Origin: an uncultured Actinomycetes bacterium
Lineage (GTDB): Bacteria > Actinomycetota > Actinomycetes > Nanopelagicales > Nanopelagicaceae
DNA length: 22,166 nt
Reading direction: 5' to 3'
Assembly: GCA_903865885.1 (NCBI GenBank)
Contig: CAIPLJ010000026.1
Location: 1-22,166, forward strand
Part shown: piece after piece, positions 8,627-15,342 of the stretch
Position numbering within the stretch: the stretch's first letter is position 1
Layout: every line of letters starts with the position of its first letter
Notes under the pieces: generated by a model
Told to the model about the DNA's origin: nothing
The model's database searches: none
Seen by the model: the letters and a program-made list of their open reading frames with translations, nothing else
Made by a program: the position numbers and the translations under genes

Positions 8627-8970
8627 TGAGCACAGTGATTAGCCCCGAGATTGCTGCGCTCCTCAAAGATCCAGCTGCCCTCATCCCCGCGATTGCACAA
8701 GATGCAACCAGCGGAGAAGTTTTGATGCTTGCCTATATGAATGCGCAATCACTTGCTGCAACTCTTGCAACAGGTAAGGCAACGTACTGGTCCCGCAGTC
8801 GTAACGAACTCTGGGAGAAAGGCGCCACATCTGGCCATTTTCAAATTGTTAAGTCGGTAGCTATCGATTGTGATGGAGATTCACTTCTTATAAAAGTTGA
8901 ACAGGTTGGCTCCGCATGTCACACAGGCGATCGCAGCTGCTTCCATAGAAATATTGAGTTACAGAAGTGA
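8626..8970 (+). CDS. hisI: Phosphoribosyl-AMP cyclohydrolase
   Basis: Opens the adenine ring of PR-AMP, third step of histidine synthesis; Zn enzyme. Single-domain form of 114 residues, with no fused HisE pyrophosphohydrolase domain and no hisE in the window. Motifs: MLAYMN (34-39), the WSRSRNELWEKGATSGH block (55-71), DCDGD (81-85), and Zn cysteines Cys82, Cys98 and Cys105 (ACHTGDRSC). Two starts are possible: ATG 8620 (two residues longer) and ATG 8626. I prefer 8626 because it stands 6 nt after a -10-like CAGAAT; neither has a ribosome binding site. The stop overlaps the trpE GTG by 4 nt (GTGA), tying histidine and tryptophan genes into one unit. Confidence 0.96.
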   Translation: MSTVISPEIAALLKDPAALIPAIAQDATSGEVLMLAYMNAQSLAATLATGKATYWSRSRNELWEKGATSGHFQIVKSVAIDCDGDSLLIKVEQVGSACHTGDRSCFHRNIELQK

Positions 8971-10451
8971 AGCTCGAAGAATTCCGCGAATACGCTAAGA
9001 CCAACAACGTTATCCCCGTCTATCGCAAGCTTCTTGCCGATGGTGAAACCCCGCTGAATGTCTATAAGAAACTCGCTAAGAATTTGCCAGGCACATTTCT
9101 CTTGGAATCTGCTGAGCATGGGGGAATCTGGTCGCGCTACTCATTTATCGGTGCGCATAGCCAAACAACTCTGACAGAGAAAGATGGAGTTGCAGTGTGG
9201 ATCGGAAAACCGCCTGCAGGTGTACCGCAAGGCATGAATCCTCTCGAAGCGTTGCGCAAAACGGTCGCACATTTGAAATCACCAAAGATTGCCGGACTTC
9301 CAACGCTTACTGGCGGGCTCGTTGGTTATATGGGTTATGACTCTGTACGCAGACTCGAAAAACTCCCGACACTTGCCACGAAAGATATCCAATTACCTGA
9401 GATCGCATTTATGTTAACTAGTGATCTTGCAGTTATGGATCACAGCGAAGGAACTATCACCCTCATTGCAAATGCAATCAACTGGGATGGTTCAGATGAG
9501 CGCATTGATGAATCCTATGAAGATTCAATCGCCCGTCTTGATCGAATGCAGGCAGAGCTACTGATCCCACTTGCAGGTGATGTCTCTCAGATTCCAGCAA
9601 AGCGTTCACCCAAATTTGATCGCAATATGACTGAAGCCGATTTCATCTCCAAAGTTGAAATTGCTAAAGAACAGATTCGTGCTGGAGAAGCATTTCAGAT
9701 TGTGCTCTCACAAAGATTTTCAATGCCATGCGCTGCAGATGCACTCGATGTCTATCGCATGCTCAGGCTGAATAATCCAAGCCCATATATGTATCTCTTT
9801 AGATTCGAAGATGGAATTGAAGTTGTCGGCTCAAGTCCTGAGGCTCTTGTGAAGGTTACTGGTACCGAGGTGATGGTTCACCCAATTGCAGGAACTCGCA
9901 GACGCTCTGCATCAGTAGAAGAAGATATTCGCTTAGGCAAAGAGCTTTTGGCAGATCCTAAAGAGCGCGCGGAACACTTGATGCTTGTAGATCTAGGACG
10001 AAATGATTTGGGTCGCGTGTGTGCGCCAGGTAGCGTCGAAGTTATAGATTTCATGCATATCGAACGCTATTCGCATGTGATGCATATAGTTTCCACAGTC
10101 ATTGGAAAACTTTCTCAGACATCAACGCCTATCGATGCGCTCTTCTCTGTCTTTCCAGCAGGCACGCTCTCCGGTGCTCCTAAGCCGCGAGCAATGGAGA
10201 TCATCGAAACTCTCGAACCAACGCGTCGAGGACTCTATGGTGGAGCCATTGGTTACTTCGATTTCACCGGCAATATCGATACCTGTATTGCAATTCGCAC
10301 CGCCCTGCTTCATAAGGGAACTGCCTATGTTCAAGCAGGTGCAGGACTTGTTGCAGATTCAGATCCTGCATCTGAAAATGAAGAGACTCTCAATAAAGCT
10401 GCAGCAGTGCTCGGTGCAATTACTGCAGCCAATGAATTGCAGCAAAGCTGA
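8967..10451 (+). CDS. trpE: Anthranilate synthase component I
   Basis: Converts chorismate plus ammonia (from the TrpG glutaminase, not in this window) to anthranilate. 494 residues. The N-terminal LLES element (45-48) and WSRYSFIG (55-62) are present; the LLES serine is part of the tryptophan feedback site in characterised enzymes, so allosteric inhibition is likely kept. Chorismate-binding domain: NPSPYMYLF (270-278), PIAGTRRR (306-313), HLMLVDLGRNDLGRV (337-351), PAGTLSGAPKPRAME (397-411), QAGAGLVADSDP (456-467). GTG start forms a GTGA overlap with hisI, so there is no room for an attenuator or T-box leader. The TGATG junction couples it to the following microprotein. Confidence 0.98.
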   Translation: MKLEEFREYAKTNNVIPVYRKLLADGETPLNVYKKLAKNLPGTFLLESAEHGGIWSRYSFIGAHSQTTLTEKDGVAVWIGKPPAGVPQGMNPLEALRKTVAHLKSPKIAGLPTLTGGLVGYMGYDSVRRLEKLPTLATKDIQLPEIAFMLTSDLAVMDHSEGTITLIANAINWDGSDERIDESYEDSIARLDRMQAELLIPLAGDVSQIPAKRSPKFDRNMTEADFISKVEIAKEQIRAGEAFQIVLSQRFSMPCAADALDVYRMLRLNNPSPYMYLFRFEDGIEVVGSSPEALVKVTGTEVMVHPIAGTRRRSASVEEDIRLGKELLADPKERAEHLMLVDLGRNDLGRVCAPGSVEVIDFMHIERYSHVMHIVSTVIGKLSQTSTPIDALFSVFPAGTLSGAPKPRAMEIIETLEPTRRGLYGGAIGYFDFTGNIDTCIAIRTALLHKGTAYVQAGAGLVADSDPASENEETLNKAAAVLGAITAANELQQS

Positions 10452-10609
10452 TGTTTAAACTCGCATTCTCACTTTTATTGATTTCAATTCTTGCAATTTC
10501 AATCAGTCGCAAGGTAAGACTTGCATCCCGCTACGAACGCGCACCAAAGAAGCTTTCTACCTGGAACTCTCTCGATAAGGGAATTGATCCAACGGAGGAT
10601 CAGAAATGA
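10451..10609 (+). CDS. 52-residue single-pass membrane microprotein in trp operon
   Basis: Small ORF tightly locked into the operon: its ATG shares one base with the trpE stop (TGATG) and its TGA overlaps the trpC start (ATGA). Protein: N-terminal hydrophobic helix (about residues 4-19, MFKLAFSLLLISILAISIS), then a basic segment (RKVRLASRYER, 20-30) and an acidic polar tail with W38..LDKGIDPTED (38-50). By the positive-inside rule the tail is probably cytoplasmic. Many actinobacteria have a roughly 200-residue membrane protein (TIGR02234, Trp-operon associated) at this locus; from memory its C-terminus carries a SRYER-like stretch and a W-x2-L-D-x-G-x-D-P-T-like motif. This ORF could therefore be a reduced version keeping only the last helix and tail. 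Function unknown. No HGxxPAAW motif seen. Confidence 0.8.
   Translation: MFKLAFSLLLISILAISISRKVRLASRYERAPKKLSTWNSLDKGIDPTEDQK
10594..10598 (+). promoter_or_regulatory. Shine-Dalgarno of trpC inside the microprotein ORF
   Basis: GGAGG, 7 nt before ATG 10606. This is among the strongest ribosome binding sites in the window. It lies within codons for the microprotein's C-terminal TED, so part of that coding sequence is constrained by trpC initiation. Confidence 0.85.
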
Positions 10610-11379
10610 GCGTCCTCGACTCCATCATCGAAGGTGTGCGTGAGGATCTTGCAGCACGCAGACTTCCACTTGCTCAGATTCATCAGAGAATTGAAGATAG
10701 CGCTCCAGCACTTGATGCTCATCAATTTCTTGCGCGCGAGGAAATGAATGTCATAGCTGAAGTAAAACGGTCATCTCCCAGTAAAGGATCACTCGCACCC
10801 ATTACGGATCCAGCGTCGCTGGCTGAGCAATATCAGGAAGCTGGAGCTGCAGCAGTAAGCGTTCTGACAGAGCGACGACGCTTTGGTGGATCCCTCGAAG
10901 ATCTTGACGCAGTTCGCAAGCGCGTCACTATTCCAGTACTCCGCAAAGATTTTATGGTCGATGAGTATCAATTTCTTGAAGCACGTGCACATGGCGCAGA
11001 TATTGTCTTGCTGATTGTTGCTGCGCTTTCAAAGCACCAACTTAAGGATTTCTATGACCTTTCCACTGAGTTGGGAATGGCATCACTGATTGAGATTCAC
11101 ACTGCACAAGAACTTGAAAGTGCGATGGAGATCGAGCCACGAATAATCGGAGTGAACTCACGTAACCTCAAGACTCTCGACGTCGACAGTTCTGCCTTCA
11201 AGGAGTTAATTCCACGGATACCTCACTCTGTGATTCGCGTCGCTGAATCAGGAATCTCTTCACGCGCAGATGTCGAGTTTGCCCAAAGTTCGGGCGCCAC
11301 GGCGATTCTCGTTGGTGAAGCCCTCGTGAAATCTGGCAATCCAATTTCTGCCATGCGCGAATTACTGGGGCGCGGGTAG
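10606..11379 (+). CDS. trpC: Indole-3-glycerol phosphate synthase
   Basis: Cyclises CdRP to indole-3-glycerol phosphate. 257 residues, single-domain (no TrpF fusion). Catalytic/binding residues by analogy with the characterised barrel: Glu52 and Lys54 in AEVKRSSPSKG, Lys114 in LRKDF, Glu163 in LIEIH, Asn184 in GVNSRNL and Ser215 in AESGIS. Good Shine-Dalgarno and ATGA overlap with the 52-residue ORF. Its TAG stop forms the first half of the candidate trpB -10 box. Because no trpF follows, the preceding step depends on PriA or a distant gene. Confidence 0.98.
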   Translation: MSVLDSIIEGVREDLAARRLPLAQIHQRIEDSAPALDAHQFLAREEMNVIAEVKRSSPSKGSLAPITDPASLAEQYQEAGAAAVSVLTERRRFGGSLEDLDAVRKRVTIPVLRKDFMVDEYQFLEARAHGADIVLLIVAALSKHQLKDFYDLSTELGMASLIEIHTAQELESAMEIEPRIIGVNSRNLKTLDVDSSAFKELIPRIPHSVIRVAESGISSRADVEFAQSSGATAILVGEALVKSGNPISAMRELLGRG

Positions 11380-11389
11380 GCTTTCTCTA
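11377..11389 (+). promoter_or_regulatory. Candidate leaderless promoter of trpB built on the trpC stop codon
   Basis: TAGGCT at 11377-11382 starts with the trpC stop (TAG) and is followed by exactly 6 nt and ATG 11389. It is preceded by GG, as in extended actinobacterial -10 elements. The same GGTAGGCT-N6-ATG arrangement recurs at 15328-15344. No good TTGACA-like -35 is seen. Competing reading: GGTAGG could act as a poor Shine-Dalgarno 8 nt from the ATG. Confidence 0.45.
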
Positions 11390-12582
11390 TGACAACAGTC
11401 GAAGATCTCGCTGGCCACTTTGGTCCATACGGCGGTCGCTTTGTCCCTGAAGCCCTGATTGGTGCGCTCGAAGAACTCGATGCTGCACGTATCAAGGCTC
11501 AGACAGATCCAACTTTTCTCGCAGAATTAGCAGAACTCCATCGCACATATACCGGCCGACCTAGCATCATCACCGAAGCAAAGAGATTTGCAGAACATGC
11601 AGGTGGCGCGCGCATTATTCTCAAGCGCGAAGACCTTAATCACACAGGTAGCCACAAGATAAATAATGTTTTAGGACAAGCGCTTCTTACAAAGCGAATG
11701 GGAAAGAAGCGCATCATCGCTGAAACTGGGGCTGGCCAACATGGCGTTGCATCTGCAACGGCAGCAGCTCTCATGGGACTTGAGTGTGTTGTCTATATGG
11801 GCGAAGAAGATACAAAGCGCCAATCACTCAATGTCGCACGTATGAAATTACTCGGTGCAGAAGTTATTCCAGTAACAAGCGGTTCCAAGACACTCAAAGA
11901 TGCCATCAATGAAGCCATGCGTGATTGGGTAACGAATGTCGAGACTACACATTATTTATTGGGAACAGTTGCTGGACCACATCCATTCCCATCTATGGTC
12001 CGTGATTTCCATAAAATTATTGGCGAAGAATCACGCGAGCAAGTTCTTGCTCTCACCGGTCGCCTACCCGATGCCGTGCTTGCCTGCGTTGGCGGTGGCT
12101 CCAATGCAATCGGAATCTTCCATCGATTTATCTCCGATCCATCAGTTCGATTAATTGGACTTGAAGCAGCGGGGGATGGAATCGAAACAGGGCGCCATGC
12201 AGCTTCTATTTCAGGTGGTTCGCCAGGAGTACTTCATGGAAATCGCACCTATGTTCTACAAGATGAGAACGGCCAGACCATTGAATCGCACTCGATCTCT
12301 GCTGGTTTGGATTACCCGGGTGTGGGACCAGAGCATGCATACCTTCATGACATTGGACGCGCTGAATATCGCGGCATAACCGATGCCCAAGCGATGCATG
12401 CCTTTGCGCTGCTTTCAAAGACCGAAGGAATTATTCCTGCAATCGAAACAGCACACGCGCTAGCCGGAGCAATACAAGTGGGTAATGAACTAGGTCCCGA
12501 TGCAATTATTCTTATAAATCTTTCTGGCCGAGGCGATAAAGATGTACAGACTGCAGCGCATTACTTTGGAATACCTCTATAA
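11389..12582 (+). CDS. trpB: Tryptophan synthase beta chain
   Basis: PLP enzyme joining indole (tunnelled from TrpA) with serine to give tryptophan. 397 residues, TrpB1 type that pairs with an alpha subunit. Motifs: GPYGGRFVPE (12-21), REDLNHTGSHK with Schiff-base Lys90, catalytic Glu112 in AETGAGQHG (111-119), the phosphate loop CVGGGSNAIG (233-242), GLDYPGVGPEH (306-316) and LSGRGDKD (378-385). Starts 9 nt after trpC without a clear ribosome binding site; a leaderless internal promoter is possible. trpA begins directly at the next base. Confidence 0.98.
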   Translation: MTTVEDLAGHFGPYGGRFVPEALIGALEELDAARIKAQTDPTFLAELAELHRTYTGRPSIITEAKRFAEHAGGARIILKREDLNHTGSHKINNVLGQALLTKRMGKKRIIAETGAGQHGVASATAAALMGLECVVYMGEEDTKRQSLNVARMKLLGAEVIPVTSGSKTLKDAINEAMRDWVTNVETTHYLLGTVAGPHPFPSMVRDFHKIIGEESREQVLALTGRLPDAVLACVGGGSNAIGIFHRFISDPSVRLIGLEAAGDGIETGRHAASISGGSPGVLHGNRTYVLQDENGQTIESHSISAGLDYPGVGPEHAYLHDIGRAEYRGITDAQAMHAFALLSKTEGIIPAIETAHALAGAIQVGNELGPDAIILINLSGRGDKDVQTAAHYFGIPL

Positions 12583-13386
12583 ATGACAACTCCGCTTGAT
12601 GATCTCTTCGTCAAAGTTCGCTCTGAAAATCGTGCCGCTCTCATTGCTTATATCCCTGCAGGATTTCCCAGCGTTGAAGGTTGTAAAAAAGTAATTAAAG
12701 CTTTTGTTGATGGGGGAGTCGACGCGATTGAAATTGGGTTTCCCTATAGCGATCCCGTCATGGATGGGCCAACTATTCAAGCTGCGGCAGATCAATCACT
12801 TTCTCAAGGCACTGGTGCGCGTGAAGTCTTCGATGCACTGAAGACTGCATCGGGACTTGGAGTCGCAGCAGTTGTGATGACGTATTGGAATCCAATTGAA
12901 AAGTTCGGTGTCGAAAAATTTGCGCAAGCAATCGCCGATAATGGTGGTTCAGGCGTTATTACTCCAGACCTCACGATTGAAGAATCTGCCACATGGAAGG
13001 CAGCAGTTGCAAAGACTGGAATCAATCCAATCTATGTAGTAGCGCCCAGCACTACAGACTCACGTCTTCCAAAGGTCACATCCCAATGTGGAGGTTTTGT
13101 GTACGCTGCAAGTTTGATGGGCGTAACAGGAGCGCGTACATCAGTTTCTTCAGGTGCGGCCGATCTCGTCGCGCGAATTCGTACAACAACTGGCCTACCT
13201 GTCTCCGTTGGTCTTGGTGTATCAACTCGCGAGCAAGCTAAAGGTGTTGCAGGGTATGCAGATGGCGTGATTGTAGGTTCAGCATTTATTAAAGCTATTC
13301 AAGATGCACCAGATGAAGAAGCTGGGCTTGCTGCAGTCCGAGAATTGGCATCGGAACTAGCAAAAGGAGTGCGTGAGGGACGATGA
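12583..13386 (+). CDS. trpA: Tryptophan synthase alpha chain
   Basis: Cleaves indole-3-glycerol phosphate to indole and glyceraldehyde-3-phosphate and passes indole to TrpB. 267 residues. Catalytic Glu50 (DAIEIGFPYSDP) and Asp61 (VMDGPTIQ) match Glu49 and Asp60 of the Salmonella enzyme; the phosphate-binding GLGVS and VGSAF segments are present. The ATG abuts the trpB stop (TAAATG), consistent with coupled, equimolar synthesis of the two subunits. The 3' end overlaps the MauE-like gene by ATGA, so the envelope genes below are probably read through from the trp genes. Confidence 0.98.
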   Translation: MTTPLDDLFVKVRSENRAALIAYIPAGFPSVEGCKKVIKAFVDGGVDAIEIGFPYSDPVMDGPTIQAAADQSLSQGTGAREVFDALKTASGLGVAAVVMTYWNPIEKFGVEKFAQAIADNGGSGVITPDLTIEESATWKAAVAKTGINPIYVVAPSTTDSRLPKVTSQCGGFVYAASLMGVTGARTSVSSGAADLVARIRTTTGLPVSVGLGVSTREQAKGVAGYADGVIVGSAFIKAIQDAPDEEAGLAAVRELASELAKGVREGR

Positions 13387-13859
13387 AGAAATATTCTCTT
13401 TGGATTGGTCTTCTTGCACGAGTGATTCTGGGTGGGGTCTTATTCGCTGCAGGGCTTCTCAAATATCAACATCTAGATAAATCACAAATGGCGGTACGAG
13501 CCTACGAACTACTCCCAATCTCTGTTGCAAATTTTCTCGGTATTACTTTGCCATTTCTTGAAATTGCGGTGGGACTTCTACTCGTTTTTGGCGCCGCAAC
13601 GCGAATCGCGGCCACCATCGGTGGTTTACTCATGATGATGTTTATTATTGGAATTTCTCAGGCATGGGCTCGAGGACTATCTATCGATTGCGGTTGTTTT
13701 GGTGGTGGGGGACAAGTTGCTCCCGGTGCAACTAACTATCTACCCGAAATCCTGCGCGATACAGCGCTGGCGCTGATTGCGATTTACCTTTTCCGCTATC
13801 CACAAAGTAAATTTGGACTAGACCGACACACCTCAGATGGAGAACAGAGCAATGGCTAA
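13383..13859 (+). CDS. MauE/DoxX-like membrane protein, probable partner of the adjacent DsbA
   Basis: 158-residue integral membrane protein with about four helices (roughly 5-25, 50-70, 73-95, 120-138). Between helices 3 and 4 is IDCGCFGGGG with Cys103 and Cys105, a loop typical of actinobacterial MauE/DoxX-type proteins. MauE-family proteins are thought to support disulfide formation or electron transfer for periplasmic proteins, and the gene overlaps a DsbA-like gene by 8 nt. I infer that it cycles electrons to or from that thiol oxidoreductase; this is not proven for the family. It overlaps trpA by ATGA and has GAGGG shortly before its ATG. The hydrophilic C-terminal tail (about 140-158) is probably cytoplasmic. 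Confidence 0.85.
   Translation: MKKYSLWIGLLARVILGGVLFAAGLLKYQHLDKSQMAVRAYELLPISVANFLGITLPFLEIAVGLLLVFGAATRIAATIGGLLMMMFIIGISQAWARGLSIDCGCFGGGGQVAPGATNYLPEILRDTALALIAIYLFRYPQSKFGLDRHTSDGEQSNG
13839..13843 (+). promoter_or_regulatory. Shine-Dalgarno selecting the start of the DsbA-like gene
   Basis: GGAGA ends 8 nt before ATG 13852. An in-frame ATG at 13837 overlaps this site and has no ribosome binding site at normal distance, so 13852 is the better start. Confidence 0.7.
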
Positions 13860-14523
13860 TCAGAAACCTGGAAAAGATAACTTCACACGCAATCTTGTGA
13901 TTGTCGTCGTCGTAGGTGTCGTCCTACTTATGTTGGTCCCAACTCTTATTTCAAAGGGAACTAAGACAACAGCCAAGATACCGTCAAGCGTTTCGGCGAG
14001 CCATGGATATGGAATTGTCTTCAATGGCGATGTAAAGAGCGTTCCAGTCGTTGACGTTTACGAAGATTTCCAGTGCCCAATCTGCCAGCAATTTGAAAAG
14101 ATGAATGGTGATTACATCGAATCACTTATTAAAGCTAAAAAAGCGACTGTCATTTATCACTCACTGTCATTCCTAGGTCCGGATTCAATCCGAGCAGCAA
14201 ATGCGGGAGCATGCGCTGCAGATCAAGGAAAGTTTTTGGACTATCACCGAGTCCTGTACGCCAATCAACCAGCTGAAAATTCAGGAGCGTGGACGAATCT
14301 AGCTCTCACAATTCTCGGTCCAGCTGCAGGAATTACTGACAAAAAATTTGGAACTTGCGTCAATGGTGGGCAATATGCAGATTGGGTTACCAATGTTGCC
14401 AATGCGGGAGCAAAAGCCAATGTCAATGCAACTCCGACAATCTTTGTTAATGGCAAAGAACTTGATCGCAAGACCGAGTACTTCAATGCAGATAAATTTA
14501 AAGCAGCTATAGAGCGCGGATAA
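13852..14523 (+). CDS. Membrane-anchored DsbA-like thiol:disulfide oxidoreductase
   Basis: 223 residues: short basic N-terminus, one uncleaved-looking transmembrane anchor (about 14-33), then an extracytoplasmic thioredoxin-fold domain of the DsbA/Thioredoxin_4 type. Active site Cys75-Pro-Ile-Cys78 in EDFQCPICQQF, a second cysteine pair candidate at Cys121 (GACAADQGKF) and Cys169 (FGTCVNGG), and the cis-proline Pro195 in NATPTIFVNG. Proteins of this kind oxidise or isomerise cysteines in secreted proteins; PIC rather than PHC dipeptide leaves the redox role open. No lipobox seen, so it is an anchored protein rather than a lipoprotein. Overlaps the MauE-like gene by 8 nt; lgt follows after 2 nt. 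Confidence 0.92.
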   Translation: MANQKPGKDNFTRNLVIVVVVGVVLLMLVPTLISKGTKTTAKIPSSVSASHGYGIVFNGDVKSVPVVDVYEDFQCPICQQFEKMNGDYIESLIKAKKATVIYHSLSFLGPDSIRAANAGACAADQGKFLDYHRVLYANQPAENSGAWTNLALTILGPAAGITDKKFGTCVNGGQYADWVTNVANAGAKANVNATPTIFVNGKELDRKTEYFNADKFKAAIERG

Positions 14524-14525
14524 TA

Positions 14526-15332
14526 ATGCGTCTCTCAATTCCAACTCCGACTACTTCGGCAGTTGCAATTGGGCCACTTACAATTCATTTTTATGCGCTT
14601 TGCATAATTGCAGGCGTGGCAATTGCGCTATGGCTGGGGAATAAGAGATTTGTCAGCGCTTACTCCAGAGCGACTGGAATAGTGAGCGATGTCGCGATCG
14701 TTGCAGTTCCTGCAGGAGTCATCGGTGGGCGGCTGTATCACATCGCCACAACACCTGAAAAGTATTTTGGTAGCGATGGAAATTTCACTGATGCCTTCCG
14801 CATTTGGAACGGCGGACTTGGGATTTGGGGAGCAATAGCCCTTGGAACTTTCGCTGCATATCTGTACTACAGAAGAATCGCGGAGCGTCGTGACCTTCCA
14901 GTTTTCGCAGCCTTTGTCGATGCACTTGCTCCAGGGGTTCTGATTGCACAAGCGATTGGTCGTTGGGGAAATTGGTTCAACGGCGAACTCTTTGGTCGTC
15001 CGCTCAAGGCGGCATGGGCGCTAAAGATTCCTCAATATCTGCGACCTGTTGGATTTGAACAGTATTCAACTTTTCATCCAACTTTCCTCTACGAATCACT
15101 CTGGTGTTTATGTATAGCAACTTTCTTACTTTCCCTCCGACGCAAGCTGCCTTCTGGTTCTCTCTTTATTCTCTACATCACCTTGTATAGCGCCGGACGA
15201 TTCTTCATTGAAGGCTTACGTATTGATGAAGCACACACCTTCGTGGGGCTACGCCTCAATCAATATGTTGCTCTCATCACCACGCTCTGTGGAACGGCAG
15301 CCTTCATGCGTTTATCAAAGAGGACACGGTAG
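14526..15332 (+). CDS. lgt: Prolipoprotein diacylglyceryl transferase
   Basis: Polytopic inner-membrane enzyme that transfers diacylglycerol from phosphatidylglycerol to the lipobox cysteine, first step of lipoprotein maturation. 268 residues, about seven hydrophobic helices. Signature GRWGNWFNGELFG (145-157) with the conserved Arg146, Asn152 and Glu154; also IHFYALCIIAG (20-30), GRLYH (68-72), HPTFLYES (184-191) and GRFFIEGLR (224-232). Starts 2 nt after the DsbA-like stop with only a weak GGA upstream. The lgt-next-to-trpA position is conserved in actinobacteria; here two thiol-redox genes lie between. Its TAG stop overlaps the candidate promoter of the next gene. Confidence 0.97.
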   Translation: MRLSIPTPTTSAVAIGPLTIHFYALCIIAGVAIALWLGNKRFVSAYSRATGIVSDVAIVAVPAGVIGGRLYHIATTPEKYFGSDGNFTDAFRIWNGGLGIWGAIALGTFAAYLYYRRIAERRDLPVFAAFVDALAPGVLIAQAIGRWGNWFNGELFGRPLKAAWALKIPQYLRPVGFEQYSTFHPTFLYESLWCLCIATFLLSLRRKLPSGSLFILYITLYSAGRFFIEGLRIDEAHTFVGLRLNQYVALITTLCGTAAFMRLSKRTR

Positions 15333-15342
15333 GCTATAAATA
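15330..15342 (+). promoter_or_regulatory. Candidate leaderless promoter of the VIT1-family gene, built on the lgt stop codon
   Basis: TAGGCT at 15330-15335 begins with the lgt stop TAG and is followed by 6 nt (ATAAAT) and ATG 15342. This is the same arrangement as trpC/trpB. GG precedes it. No clear -35. No proper Shine-Dalgarno; GGTAGG is the only purine-rich alternative. Confidence 0.45.

Noticed and set aside
8618..8627. Palindrome ATATGCATAT as an operator
   Set aside because: Short, AT-rich and overlapping two ATG codons; expected by chance. Mentioned only with the hisI start.
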